From: Marsupella aquatica
Lineage: Eukaryota; Marchantiophyta
DNA length: 64,000 nucleotides
Reading direction: 5' to 3'
NCBI GenBank assembly: GCA_973895155.1
Contig: OZ316893.1
Span: 23,932,001 to 23,996,000 of the forward strand
The translations under genes and the position numbers were made by a program. The notes beneath the pieces were generated by a model that did no database searches, was not told the origin of the DNA, and worked only from the letters and a program-made list of their open reading frames with translations. Shown here in pieces: positions 23,828-36,732 of the stretch. Within the stretch, counting starts at the first letter, position 1. Each line of letters starts with the position of its first letter.

Positions 23828-24293
23828 TCAAAATCCTAAGCCAAAGTGTGATGGTCAATCTGAGCATTACCATCACAAGATCTGAAAGCTCTGCCTGGAC
23901 TCTTTTTGAGCCACAAGATGGTCTCTGATTATTGTCTGGGCTGGTGGCAGAGTTAGAGAATAGCCAACTCTTACTCAAAAGCCTTATTGTAATTGGGTGT
24001 TCACTGAACCCAATAACTAAAATGCAAGGTCCAAGCCATTCACTGTCACACTATTTGATGTCAGGCACTTCATCTGTTTTGGTAAGCAATAGGCAGTTTT
24101 GACTTTCTATTTGGTTCATTGTTGTGTTTTGATTATTGCAATCTAGGATGGTGTGAAGATGATTTCTAGTGTGAGGAAATATAAATTAAGAAAGGTTGGG
24201 GCTGAGTTTCATGTACCATGACTGCTATTCAAATTAAACTAAGAAAATGATGTTGTAAAAATGATGTTGTGATGCTCTAAGGGTATTTACTCC
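23828..24293. other. Gene-free interval
   Basis: Nothing beyond short open frames is visible between the SINE and the next MITE. Confidence 0.5.
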
Positions 24294-24777
24294 TTAGAGC
24301 ATTCGCACCGGTTTTGCGACCCGGTGCTGGAAAAGGAAGTTTTTTGGCATGCTTGATATGGCCTGCATCACGATAGTGTCTGGGTGGAAAAATTGTGTTG
24401 CACCGGTCCTTGGTAAAACACGCCTGAAAAATCACACCGTGTGAGTTCAAACCCCCACATCCCAGGTTCGAATCAACTTCAGCATGTGGGAGCGCTGGCT
24501 GTCGACATTGCAAAGTGGAAAAACAATAGGACAAGGCAGGAGATGTGAACATGTTGCACGAGGACGCCCGTTGATATGCTTTGGCAGCACTGGCAAAAGC
24601 AGAATCCAGACTTGGAAATACACAACATATTCTGGTCTGGAAAACTCAAAGCGTAGTAGCCTGGAAAAATATGCCGATGCCTACCACCAGTGCAACCCGA
24701 AAAAATACCTCGGGCCTGTATTTGGGAGTAATTGCCGGCCTGTAGCCCAATGCCAAGCACCGGTGCAGATGCTCTTA
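24294..24777. mobile_element. PIF/Harbinger-like MITE, 478 bp, with TTA duplication
   Basis: The element (24297-24774) has terminal inverted repeats GAGCATTCGCACCGGT and ACCGGTGCAGATGCTC, matching at 14 of 16 positions, and is flanked by TTA on both sides (24294-24296 and 24775-24777). A TTA target and GAGCATC-type ends are hallmarks of PIF/Harbinger elements. It has no transposase. An internal CCAGGTTCGAATC resembles a tRNA B box but lacks a tRNA around it. Confidence 0.85.
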
Positions 24778-25924
24778 GACTATCCAAACCAGAATCAAGG
24801 CCGCGATATGGTACCAGGGTGTCTCAAATAAGTCAATTTTACACTTTTGACCAGTCTCAAGACTGTTGCAGGTAGGGAAATGGTCATGACTGGTCGGGCA
24901 CAAAATGTGAGGCTGGACCAGTCACACCCGGAAACCGTATGAGATCCCAAATTTTACAGGAACCCAATTGCATACAGTCTGTCGCAATGCCACTGGTATT
25001 TCTGTACCCGAGACAATTATGACCCTATTGTACCCTATTGGGGTGCCCCAGAGTGCCTAGTTGGCCCCTTGTGAGGTGCACTCTTTTTAATATATGAGAC
25101 GCTCTAATACTAATAGGGTTAGTGCCTTGGTACTTGTCCTCCGTCTGGTCGTGTTCCCTTTGTTCATGCTCCTTCAAATGTCATAACTGGAGGCGAGAAG
25201 CTTTTAGGCTTCATAGTACACCCTTGCTTGTTAGTATTTACTTCAAAGTACGCCTTCGCTTGTGAGCTTTCTACATCCGATTGATGTCGTGCACAAAGCC
25301 CACCACTTAGAAGATGGGCCACGTCAGATGCGTACGTGTCATTAACCCATTGTTTACCGTTGGTGAAGGCTTCCCGTTCAAAGGCAATGTGTCCAGGACA
25401 CCAGGGCCCACAAAGTACCCAAGGCTTTTCAAGACCTATGGCCGTTCCCTCCCCGCAACTATAAATTTTAAATTTTAAAATGACCGGTGGCCGAAGTGTT
25501 ATTTTGCTTTTCCACTCCACATTATTATTCAACCCTCAGGGGCGGTGGGCGCACACATTCGTTCTGTCCTCGGATGCCCGGACCGGCGTCATCGCTCGAC
25601 ACTGCAAAGATATTGGCATTAAAATATAGTTGTTGTTTTCTTTTGGACGGGAAGGAGTCAGGGACTAAAATAAAGTTAATGACTCCCTTGTACTAAGGAG
25701 GTACCATGGGGGACGTACGGGCTGTTTTGTCTTTCCTTGAGGACCTTTTGCCCCGACCCGAACGAGAAAGTAGAGTGGATGCTGGAGATCCACAAAGCAG
25801 GCTTTATGATCCGAGTATGGTCGGTCTACTGTGTATCAAAGGTTGGGCTTAACTTATACGCGACTGAGCGACTCAATAACAGGGGCATTTGCAGGGGAAG
25901 GTTCCAGTACCTACTGTAGATTCC
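24778..25924. other. Gene-free interval
   Basis: The longest frame is 122 codons on the minus strand (25164-25532) with no recognisable family. No exon structure or mobile element could be supported. Confidence 0.45.
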
Positions 25925-26030
25925 ATGTGTTTAACGTCTGTTCTTTCTGGCCAGGGTGGTGAATGTCACCTCTGGTAATGTTTAACGTCTTCGGCCAGGG
26001 TGGTGAATGTCACCTACTGTAAGTAATTTT
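25925..26030. repeat. Two-copy tandem duplication, about 55 bp
   Basis: GTTTAACGTC, then GGCCAGGGTGGTGAATGTCA and CCT, occurs twice in direct orientation. A related third fragment (TTTTCGGCCACGGTCGC) begins the adjoining copy of repeat A. Confidence 0.75.
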
Positions 26031-26039
26031 TAACTTCTT

Positions 26040-26520
26040 TTCTTTTCGGCCACGGTCGCTTACGCAATGTCCCTTTGTGTAAGGGACGAGATGCTAAATC
26101 TCTTATCTAGTTGTCCTAGACTTATTTGTGACAGTCAGATCTTCCTATGTTTTCAGGATAAATCTTAGACTGGCTAATGGGGTCTGGGCTTGGGTGAGAA
26201 ACTGGCTAATGGAAATTTAAAAACTTAGCAAAGTCTTGCCAAAAGAAATGAAGAGAGGTGGAATCTAGCCACTGGTAAAATCGTTGTTCCATGTACCCAT
26301 AATCAGGGATCATTTTTAAGGTTTTGCTTTTTGGGGTGAGGAATGTCACCTTTGTGTGAGGGAGAAGATGCTTCAAAAGTTCCTAGGCTTAGTTTTACTG
26401 TCAGTTCTTCCTACATTTAAGCATTACCATCAGATTCTGGCTAGTCCTTGTGCGACTAGGTGGGAAACTGGCTAATCAAGCATCACAAAATTTGCCAAAA
26501 CTGCCAAAGAGTTTTTAGAG
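26040..26520 (+). repeat. Dispersed repeat A, copies 2 and 3 in tandem
   Basis: Two diverged copies (about 26040-26260 and 26300-26520) share with 13010-13260 the order AATGTCACCTTTGTGTGAGG, GAGAAGATGCT, TTACTGTCAGTTCTTCCTAC, GACTAGGTGGGAAACTGGCT AAT, then TTTGCCAAA. Three copies in one window suggest a dispersed, now inactive family. Confidence 0.6.
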
Positions 26521-29379
26521 GACTGAATTAGGCAAAAGCATTGCTTATAAAAAAACTGCTGCCAGACTCCCATGCCAGTCCCTACTTTGCAAGCATTGTT
26601 TAGATGTCAAAATTTTGTGTTACTAAAGAAATTAAGACCTATGACTTCACTTGAGACAGGAGGTCATGAATGGTAGACTTGGAAGCTCATTATCATGGGG
26701 AGAAATAAAGTATCTAAGCTTGAAAAACAAGCATGTGGTACAGAAACTGTCCCGTCAAAAAGTACTATCTCATGCTACTGTCTCATAATTTCATGCAAGG
26801 GGTATTCTATTTTTTTAATGTTGGCCAAGAGGGGAGAAAAGTTTTTTATGCTTAGGTGTGAGAGTAGAGTGATAAATTTTGGGAGTATAGATGAGACCTA
26901 AAATAAATGTGTCGGTTGCTACAATAAATGGTGGAAAAATGGTGGCAAAAGTCTGAGAATATAATGATATCTAAAGAGACCAAGAAAATCCAGGCTGAAG
27001 TATATTGTATGAAAAAGATAGTGATGAGTGCTGAATGCCCATTCTTTGAATGTAAATAAAAAATATGACAAAAGTATGATGATCATTTGTCTTTCCATTC
27101 ACATGGTGGGCCATAGAGTTATGGTTTAGAGGTTCCATTCTAGCCTTGACCCCAACTCTAGCTTGGGATTCACTCTTTATAAGTAAGATTGGAAGAACGT
27201 GTTCAGAAAATACATTAGGACACGCATGCCATCAAAACCAACAGCCTGCTACACAATGCAATTGAAAATAATTTGAAAAGCAAGTGGTTCAGTAATCTTC
27301 CACTTGAAAACCATGATTTAAATAGAGCATACGCCTGAAGACAGCCTATACAATCATGTGTTGTACTCTAACTAACAGGTCAAAATATGCCCATCCAATG
27401 GATAGAGGGGAGGGGTGGTTTGGGGTGAGGATGATTGGATAGCCAGAACAGGTCCACCCCCAAAACTGCCCCCAAATAGACCAGTCGAGGGCAGCCCACT
27501 CCATGCTCTTTCGCTTGCTTGCTCATCCCTGCTCACCCCCTCATCGCTGCTCCCTCTCCCCCACAGCCATCATTGTTTGCTCTCACACTCGTCCTTCACT
27601 TTCTCAAATCTTGTTGCCTCCTTGTACTTATAACACTTGACAGTAATTTTTATGACCCAAAAATGGGTCATCTTATTATTGGAAGGCCCAAAAATAGTGC
27701 AAAGAAATTGTTAGGGGTTCTGTTCCATAACCTTCAATTACTGCAAACACAAAGAAAACTTCACAAGCCGGGTCTATGTAGGGTGTGTCAAAACTAGTGT
27801 CATTGGGCATCAACAGGCTGTGCATCCGCTATGTGGACTGGAAGTTTGTGTAAAGCGACAGGACGGGGGTGATGAAATGGGATGCTACTCACGGAACACA
27901 GTTTGTGCTGTGGGATATCTGTTCCCTTGCCCACCTATGGGAGCTCCCATAAGTTATGCCCATTTGAGAGAGCAGTTAGTAAGACACGACCATACCTGGA
28001 GTAGACCCATTGACATGCCGGTGGGTGGGCCTTATCTGGTGGGTGGGCTTTATCTAAACTGACCCAAGCCTTCACCATTGAGTTCAACATGGGTTTGCCC
28101 AGCAGCTAGGTGGGCTAACTCCCCTCATATCATGCCCCAAAGCCAGTGTGTCAAGACATGGTGTTGTTGTCCCGTTAAGCATTGTCACCAGTTTTGAGGG
28201 CTTGCTGTACCTTTGATTTTTATATGGTTTACACTAAACCTTCATTCAAGGCAAACTTGGGGAATGTTGAGCATGGCACCACGATTTTGGGTGGCTGACT
28301 GTGTGCCACTGCTCCAATTTACCCTCCTACTAAATTTCTCCAACGAGTTGGTCTGATTGAGTATATGATCTGTCTCTCTGTCATGATTTGAGAAGGAGGC
28401 GAGGGCCACAGCTTTCTACAGGGGGCCAACCTTGAAGCTGGGCCCAGCGTGCTTAGAGCGCCCAACCAATTGCAAGTCTTTCTTTCTAGGAAGTTTTCAA
28501 GAAACACACTAGAGAAGGGCATCTTCACTTTCACTAGAACGATTGGGTGTTTGTGAAAGTCTTATCAATCAGTTACCCGTGCTTTTGCGAGGGAGCGTCA
28601 TATTTGAAAGCATGAAAAATAGCCACAATAACTACTCACAGTCAAGCAATCTCTTCGAGTGTGAATAAGATTTCGATATGCTCAATTATCATAGTAAGCC
28701 CACCACGAGCGATCTCTAGACCCTGGGCCCCTCCTCTAAAGACCCAAATCATGCACGCAAGGTGCAGCACTCATCATGCAAGACTCGTCTTTCCTTAAAT
28801 TATTTCTGAAGACGAAAGGCAAATGTCCAACGTACCTTATGGGATGTTCACTTATTAGATAATAGGCCTCAGATCGTGTGCATACACAAGTTGTAGAGTT
28901 CAAGCAATCACGCTAGCCAGTAACTTATTTACCTTAAAAATAATACTACTGTATGTCCCGAGGTCTAGAGACCAGAAAACTGAACAACAGCTACAGAACT
29001 CCAAAGCAATACACCACTTGGGAAGGGTATGTCATGATACTGTATTGGACTGTTGTTGGAGGTCGTACCAGAATGAGGGATGTTTCTGACCTAGTGCACA
29101 ACAAGCACAAAACCCAAAGCTTCAAAAGCAGACTATATTCCCAAAAAGCAACAGATCTAGTACTCTTTCAGTTGCAAGATCATGGACCTGTATATGAAAG
29201 ATCAGGGTACATGAAACTCTCACTGTTTAAATAGGCATGCGTGAAGATGGAGCTTGCTCGGAAGAAGCCAGTGATGTAATATAGTGAATTGGTTCTCAAT
29301 TGGAATAAGGGTTGGTTTGCGGCCTTCCACTTGAATTCCTCATTGGTAACTTCCTATGGGGTTCACTACGGAACTCTAC
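26521..29379. other. Gene-free interval
   Basis: About 2.9 kb with only short open frames. A C/T-rich stretch near 27510-27610 yields two overlapping Leu/Ser/Pro-rich frames that I consider spurious. At 28015-28055 GGTGGGTGGGCCTTATCT is locally repeated. No gene, RNA or element is supported. Confidence 0.45.
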
Positions 29380-29600
29380 CAGGGTTTGCAGTTTGTTGCT
29401 TGATAGGGTTTGAGTTCTTTTGCAGTTTTGGACTCTTGGGTTCTTTGGTGTTCTTGGGCTTTTCCACTGTTGTCCCCCCATCATTGGGTTTTCTTGCCAT
29501 TGGGATCCTGTCTCTTTTTTGTTCTTTGACAGTATTATATCAACAGGGGTGGCACTTCTTGTTCCAAAGATATACTCCAGAGCAAAAAAAATTGGAAAAT
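29380..29600 (+). repeat. Dispersed repeat C, copy 1
   Basis: Contains GACTCTTGGGTTCTTTGGTG, then TCTTGGGCTTTTCC, CATTGGGTTTTCTTGCCATT and GGGATCC, then GTGGCACTTCTTGTTCCAAAG. The same order is found, reverse complemented, at about 34580-34800 and more weakly at 33940-34130. The open frame of 133 codons here (29289-29690) belongs to the repeat and shows no known domain. Confidence 0.6.
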
Positions 29601-29639
29601 AAAAGTTCAATAAATACAAATCTTGGGATTTCATTGAAA

Positions 29640-29820
29640 CTAAGGAGCCAAAATTTGGAAACGTATGGATCACCTGTGAAGGTGATCTAACATTCTAGAC
29701 AAGTAAGTATTCCATGTCAGCATGTCTTTGGGCCCACTACTTGCCATGTGGGATTGGTAGACACCATACTTCACTGAAATCCCAAGTTCTTACAAAGACA
29801 GCTGCAGCCATCGTCACTTA
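29640..29820 (+). repeat. Dispersed repeat B, copy 2
   Basis: Shares ordered words with 18690-18890: GGAGCCAAAA, GAAGGTGAT, ATTCTAGACAA, GGGCCCACT, GCCATGT, GGATTGGTAGACACCATAC, then CCCAAGTTCT. It directly follows repeat C, so B and C might be parts of one larger element. Confidence 0.6.
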
Positions 29821-31191
29821 TTACACAAAAGAGATTTATACAGTGGGGGACAAATTGAAACAATGTGACCAGACTTCTGACCCAAACATCTTGTCAAAGC
29901 CACCCTAATATGTGGTGCTTCGAGGGCTGAATAACTTTTTGCAGCCCTCCGTTCCATTTGTAAGTTTTTAAACATAGTTTCCCTCCTGACCAGCCGCTCT
30001 ACTTTGTAATGGAGGGTTTTCCATCCTAGCCATCCATCTGTCTACTCACGTACACCATCTGTCTGTCACTTGTTGACCTTCGAAGGACGAACGTACCTTC
30101 AACGTGAAGTATACATAGAATGAAAACGGAAAATAATAGTGGTGTAGAGCTTGCAGAATGTCTGGTAGTGGCTGCAATGCTGCATGCATCTCTTTTAGTG
30201 GATGGATGAATCCAAGGATCCAATAGACCAGTACCATTGAGATGGATTCACCGACTTTGGACGCTTGCTCGTTTTGTCATGCAGTCAGTTCTCAATCATT
30301 CAAGTGGTCAACGGAAGGAATTTGTTGCTCGTGGTTGCGCATAATCTGGGAAAATGTTTGCATGCATGCAGGGAATGGCGACGAAGTGACTGTGCCGCGT
30401 ACTTCTTCTCCTCTGTCTTGTTGCCAGGAGAGCACTTTTTCGTCTTAATTTCTACACGAAAGACAGTCACCATAAGGCATGCACAACGAAGTACCGTAAT
30501 GGTAATTAGGTTAGCATAAAAATAATTAATTAAAAATGGCGCACTAAAATCTAAAATTCCTAAAAGGATGGAACACATACAAAAAAATATGCGACTTACC
30601 AGGAAAGACGAGGGGGCGGGGAATTAAATTCCAGACAAAGCAGCCTGAAAAACTTTGTATTAGGTGAAGTACTCATAGCAACGTGTTTTCTTGAATTAGG
30701 CTAGGAACACATGTCTGGCCAGGTGAAAAAAACCAGAAAATGTAGACTGAGAAAATATTTTTGTCTCAGGAGAAATGAAAATGGTTGAGACTAACTACAG
30801 ACTAACAACAAGTACATCAGCACATGGAAACCCTTGCACTCAGTTTTGGCGGTGGGGTGGTATAGTGACTTAGAAAAGAAACTGAAGCTCCCATCAACCA
30901 CATAATTTGACAAGAGGCTCATATGGATCCTTGAAACCCTAGATAGACCACTTTTACTCTGATTGCAACTTTGCATAAAGTTCCGACACTTTTCATGGGG
31001 TGTTGAAAAGTGCTTGGGCCATCAAGATCCTGAGATCAAACATTGTAGTCCATCTAAGCATCATCTTCATTTGAACACAGCCTATGTAGTTGGATAGAAA
31101 GAAAGTTTGGCCTAAAGAGCTTGTTCAGTTGACTGGGGTGGTCAATCCAACTTTCTCCCACTGCTATTGGATTATTGGTTTTGAGACAACC
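29821..31191. other. Gene-free interval
   Basis: Only short, mutually overlapping open frames are present. No splice structure or domain is recognised. Confidence 0.45.
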
Positions 31192-32004
31192 TTAGGAGCA
31201 TCTCAACCGATGCTCTTTCATCCACTTAACTCCCAACTAAACCAGATGGAGAAGAAATTTGACCATTCCCCTCCCCATTTGTAACCTGTATCTCTAATAT
31301 TTCAAGGTTAGTTTCCAAATTCAAACTGCCAAGTCTGGCCAAGAGGCAGTTGCCAAACTAGTCCGCTATGTAGACCTCCAATTAATATTCTGATCAAATT
31401 TAAGGCAAAAGATGCTAGCCTTTACTCTTAGGTCTGGAGCTCTTATATAACTACAATTATTCTAATTGGAGTCTGGTGTTTAGTTAAGGTTAGATGTGCT
31501 ATATACTACTATATTTACTAGCCAAACTTAGTGTTTAAATTTAAGCTCCCTTTTACTGAGCCAGTTGAGAGATTACTTAGTGAATAAAATTTAGGCTCTA
31601 TTGGTACTGAGCCAGTTGAGAGATAAGGAACTTAGTCCATGTAAATTTGGTATGGCTGATGAGTTTAGAGTTTTATAAAACTCTATTGTGTATTTTGTGG
31701 ACATAATCTCCACAGAGGGGAACCATGTATCTTTTGTGTAGACTCTTGTATGCTCGTTAAATGTTGCACATGTCATGTTGTCTATGAATAAGCCATTTAC
31801 TGAACAAAAGAGATCTATCCATGTCAATTTGCAAGGTATATGTGAATGTGCAAACACACAAGTTGAGGAATGGAGGTCAGGGTGTGGGGATTTTGGGTGA
31901 GTTTGTGTAATATTGATAATAACATCAATATCTCAATGCAGGAAATACCCTCTATTTGTATTGCTTAGGGAATATTCATCACCAAACTGGTGGAGATGCT
32001 CTTA
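31192..32004. mobile_element. PIF/Harbinger-like MITE, about 807 bp, with TTA duplication
   Basis: Left end GGAGCATCTCAACCGATGCT (31195 on) and right end CCAAACTGGTGGAGATGCTC (ending 32001) are inverted-repeat ends of the GAGCATCTC(A/C)ACC type. TTA flanks both sides (31192-31194 and 32002-32004). It has no transposase. The inside has a local duplication of TACTGAGCCAGTTGAGAGAT near 31553 and 31606. The inverted repeat is shorter and less perfect than in the 478-bp element. Confidence 0.7.
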
Positions 32005-33939
32005 GACACCTCTGTCACATTGTTTTCCATTGTAGACTGCTCTGCCTGTGTATGCTCTATTTTAGGATGAAATTCTTTGAAATTTCGGAGTCAAAGAGAA
32101 TTAAGGGTTTATGCACATCAACCCAGAGAAAGGAGGAAGGATTAGGAATCGCAAGATGTTAAGAGATTCCAAGGTCGTCAATTTAATTACAAAACCAAAA
32201 CAGTAGGGGAAAGCGTTGTTTGAACAGGGGTATAAGCCAATAAGCTCAGTACTGTATCAATCAGTATGGATTCAATTATATACTAATTATGCCCTTCAAT
32301 ATATCAGAAGAACCACAAATCTTGGATTATGCTCATAGTTCAAGTCTTCTTATTAATCGATCATATAAGTTTCCACAGAATGTCATGAGCTGTGACGCAA
32401 TATATATCGTACTGAAATGACCCAATTGCAGTTGTGGTGCGCTGTACAAATCATGAACGGATGTTCCAATCACCACGACGATTGACAGTTCACCTTGCAC
32501 TGCATTATTTGCTTCAACCACTAATGTTAATTAAGCCAAGTGACTCCAGTAGAATAAACTGGCACAGGCTTCCACGAACCGCCCTCACTCAGCTAGAGAA
32601 ATTTATTCTGGGGTCCAAATTGGACCCACAATTGATGTCTGAGGAGGTTGTGGACTTGAAGGACACAATTGAAGATCCTCTCTCAAAAGCAAGCCAAGGT
32701 ACACCAAGTTTTCTTGCCTTGAAATGGACACTTTACTAAGCAATAAAGAGCACACAATGGCCCAGGCTTCTCACGAAGTTTGACGAAGTAAATGTAGGAG
32801 GACATGTACAATTGAAATAACAAAAGTAGGCTTCTTTGAGACTGAGTAGTGACATTTATCCATGGGAAACTTTTGGCTAGAGTTTCAGATGTCCATATTG
32901 ATTGTGTTTTCGGCTGGTCCAAACTCCTCCTGTGAACCAACAGGTCTTGGGATCAAAATGTGGACGAGAACTTTGGGATTTTGGGCAATAAAAAACAATT
33001 AAATATTCCTTCTGAGTTCAGGAAATCATGAGGAGAAACCGGGATCACACGAACATTTATCTGCTCCCTGTTTGAGTAGACTGGAGGTTGTCTCTGGGAA
33101 TGTTGTCTGAGAGTGTTGCCACCACTTGATATATATTGCTGATCATAGTTGCTCCACTGGTCTGCCAGTATTGTTTTTTGATGGTTGCTCATGGCTTTGA
33201 TGGTGGTGTCAATATTTCTTGTCACTCATATGAGGCTTTGGAGGAGACTTGGTAGATCGACGGTGGTGAAGTGTCAAATTCAAGTCTTTCATGTTTATTT
33301 TTGCTTTGAAATTCATCCAGAAAGACAGCATACAAAGACAGCAGGCATGGGGGCAGGAGGCCAAAGTTCATGGTAGCTTTTATCATTTGCAAGCTGAAGT
33401 GCTAGCTCCCTCAAGAGTCTCAACAAAAAATAAGTTTTACAAAACTATCCATGATTGACTCTGAAACACTGAAGTCTTGTAGGAAACTTTCCCTGACAAG
33501 AAAAACTTACATAATCTGAAAGTGGACCTGCAATTGTGTTCCAGAACCCATTTTGAGAACTGCAGACAGTAGAGACTCATTTATGTACTTGGTCAAATTC
33601 TCTGAACGATTGGAATGTACCTTTAAATCTCTCCTTTTCCTTATGGTGGAAATCAAATTGGATAAAGATAAAAAGCGATCTAAATATCTTTAGCTTTTCA
33701 TCTATGATTGGGGACCTTTTTGAAGCAAAGTATCTTTGGAAATAAGTGGAGACTTGTCTAGCAGTCGAAGCTTCACAAAAGGTAGGTACTTAGTAGAATC
33801 CAGGAAAAGCCTTGACTACTGATGCAATGTCTATCTCCATTCCAGCATCTTTTCTTCTTCTATCTATTTCCTTTCTTTGTACAGGATTTTCAGCCTCTTT
33901 CAATCCTCTCTGGAAAATTTAGATATTAATCACACTGCT
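32005..33939. other. Gene-free interval
   Basis: The longest frame is 101 codons (32434-32739, plus), with no recognisable family and no support as an exon. Nothing else is visible. Confidence 0.4.
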
Positions 33940-34130
33940 AAACAACAAAAATTGTCAATCTTGGAGATGGCCCCCAGACGCAAGAGACCCAACAAGGGGG
34001 AGAACAGAACCGAAAACCCCAGGAAGAGCAAAGCGCCAAAAAGCCAGGGAACCCCCTCCAACAGCAAAGGAACTAAAGTCCCATTGACCAGCAAACTGAA
34101 AAGCCTGGTAATTAAAGCTCCCAAGTAAAC
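33940..34130 (-). repeat. Dispersed repeat C, diverged copy 2
   Basis: The reverse complement follows the pattern of repeat C (CCCTGGCTTTTTGGCGCTTT, TTCCTGGGGTTTTCGG, CCCCTTGTTGGGTCTC). On the plus strand it gives a Lys/Arg/Pro-rich frame starting MAPRRKRPNKGE (33967 on). The phrase CAAACTGAAAAGCCTGGTA next to it recurs at about 35024, by another part of the family. Confidence 0.45.
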
Positions 34131-34579
34131 CACAGATGGATATGCTTTAAAACCAGTTTTTAACTTATGCTACTTTCTGTTCCTGAGTGAGGACTATCTT
34201 TCTTTATGTGAGAGGGTTTGCATCTTGAGTGGTCAGCTTGAGAGGGTGGGAGGTAGATTGCATCATGGCTCTCAGTCAATCTCTACTCTGAGTGCCCTCT
34301 TTTGTCGACAAAATGAAGCTTCCAGTATGCCACTTTTTTGTGGTCATGGAGTTTCCATCCTAGAGGGGATCGAGAAGGCCTGCATGGATTCCATTTCTTC
34401 TGCATCGTGCATTGGTAATAAATCACATTGACTTTCTGCACCCTAGATACTAGCCTATGCTTCCAAACAGATTGAAGTGTTCTTTTATCAAAACTATAAC
34501 AATGCCTACACTATTGTTGCAATATGTGGAAAACCATATGAGTATCTCTATCTTCTCCAGCAATGGTTTATAATACACT

Positions 34580-34800
34580 CCCAATGAACAACAAGCCCCA
34601 CACCTGGAGATATGGCAAGAAGCCCAATAAAGGGTGGAGATAGGATCCCAATGGCAAGAAGTCCAATAAAGGGTGGGAAACACAGGGAACACCAAAGAGC
34701 CAAAAAGACCAAGAACCACAAAGCCCAAGAGTTTTCAAAAGAGGGCAAAAGAACAAAAGCTCTAATACAGCGCCTCAAAGCTTCAAAATTGTGAATGATG
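34580..34800 (-). repeat. Dispersed repeat C, copy 3
   Basis: The reverse complement contains AACTCTTGGGCTTTGTGGTT, then TTTGGCTCTTTGGTGTTCC, then TTGGACTTCTTGCCATTGGG ATCC, matching 29380-29600. An internal tandem duplication (CAAGAAG(C/T)CCAATAAAGGGTG, twice between 34616 and 34675) is specific to this copy. Confidence 0.6.
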
Positions 34801-36732
34801 GCTTTTCCATAAACAAATGGCCATAGCTTTACCACAGGGTTATGTAATTTTCCTTGTCTTTCTTCACTAGCCTCTAAAAGTCAGTTATGGTAATGACATG
34901 TGACCAATCTTAATGGCAAAAAATTGTGGATCATGAATTTGGTAGTCCATATTTTTTCTGTCCGTAACCTTCAATCTACTAAGCCAAGGTCCATCAAATA
35001 TGAGGTTTGAGATCCCCTAGTGAGCAACAAACTGAAAAGCCTGGTAGAACTATGGAGTGACCTGATAAGAACATCCTGAGATAGAGATCACTTCCTTTTA
35101 TTATTTGAAGAAGTTGGGGGGGGGGGGGTGCAGGGGTTGCAGACCCTGCCTGAGCTCGTCCCTGAGCTGTAAACCTGAACATTGACGAGCATTTGGAAGA
35201 ACTTCTTTGTCAACCACCTGGATAGTGCACAAGTTTGCAAGTCTTGCATGTTTTCCAGACTGGGTTGAGTCAATCAGGTTGTTCAGCTTGTACATCATGA
35301 GTGGTCCCTGGCTTGACCTACTTTCATATTTCTTTTGGCCCCAGGGCTCGTGGTTTGTTTTATGATATCAGAGTTCTCTCTGCAGCTTTGTAACTTGGAC
35401 TTGACATCTCGCCCCCTCCCCCCCCAAAAGAGCTTTCATTTAGCTCACGAGCAAGGTCAATCCAAAACGTATGTACGCAGCAAAGCATATGCTTGACAGG
35501 ATAAAACCAAATTTGTATTATGACCTTCTGGTGGTTCTTCGATTGGCAAAGCAAAGCAACAGCCTGGCCTCTGTCCAGTTGGTCATTCACCTGCTCCTTC
35601 CATGCCTAGCGCTAGGTAAGGTAAGAAGAGATGGATTCTGTTTACACTAATTAGGTATGCTTTTGACTTCCAGCACATCTTCCCAAATGACATTGTAAGC
35701 TCTTGAACAGAATCTCATCTCTTAGATTTCCATATATATGAAAGTGCCAAAAAGCACAAACTACAAATCTGGAGAGGGTCCCAAAGACAAAACAATCATT
35801 CAAACTTGGCCATGCCTTTGTAGTCCCTGGAAATATACTTCCTACTATGAAATTGTCAAGCTGCGCCATGCATATTTTGCCGCAATTTTATTGTAATATA
35901 TTAGCAAGTTCTTGTTAGCACAAGCTTTATTTTAAAAACTAAATATTTTTAATGCCACTTAAGGAAAATATTCAATGGCACTTAAGGAAAATAATGATGT
36001 TCACATAATTTTACTTATAAAGCACCAACTACAGGTTAGAGTTGGGGTCTAGACTTCTAGAGTGAAACCTCTAGACAGTAACTCCATGGTTCATCATGTG
36101 GATTGAAAAAGTCATGACTATAATGTATGTCAAATGATAATCAAACATGCTTTTTGTTGATGATTTTATTTAAATAAAAAAATGAACTCTATGATCTCAC
36201 CATAACATATCTGCATAGAAAAGAGTATGTTATGTTATGTATGATTATTAAAATGGTGACATGCATGAGATTTTTACCATCTCATTAACCTTCAAAAAAT
36301 GTAAATAAGGAATATATTTTGGTGACATTATTGTCCTCCCCGTTATTCACGTTCAAAGAACGGATAGTCTGGGCTAGTTGCAAGTAAAAACAACAGCCAG
36401 ATATGTGGAAGGACAATATTGAGTGACATAAGAGAACAATCACGTTCATCTTGAAATGGCAAATACATGCAACCCCTGGGGCACATGTCACGGGACACCA
36501 TAGACCATACGCTGCCATGTTTTGATGTGGATTTACCCGAAAGGAAAACAGCTGACCCAAGGAGCCAGACAATCTATGGAGGGACTACAGTAGTTGACAC
36601 AAGAACCTTGGGTTACCAAGGAATGACCTAGGACACAAGTGGGACAAACTCTGCCACCTAGAGATAGCTAGACAATAGATCTAGGTACAGGGGTTGTACC
36701 ACTTGTTAGTAGTGTGTCCCTCAGATTGAGTG
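34801..36732. other. Gene-free interval with a G13 tract
   Basis: A run of 13 G lies at 35116-35128. A 25-bp duplication of GCACTTAAGGAAAATA occurs near 35955-35990. No gene or recognisable element is present. Confidence 0.45.

Noticed and set aside
24450-24480. Possible tRNA gene, from the B-box word GGTTCGAATC
   Set aside because: No A box, acceptor stem or anticodon arm surrounds it, and it lies inside a MITE.
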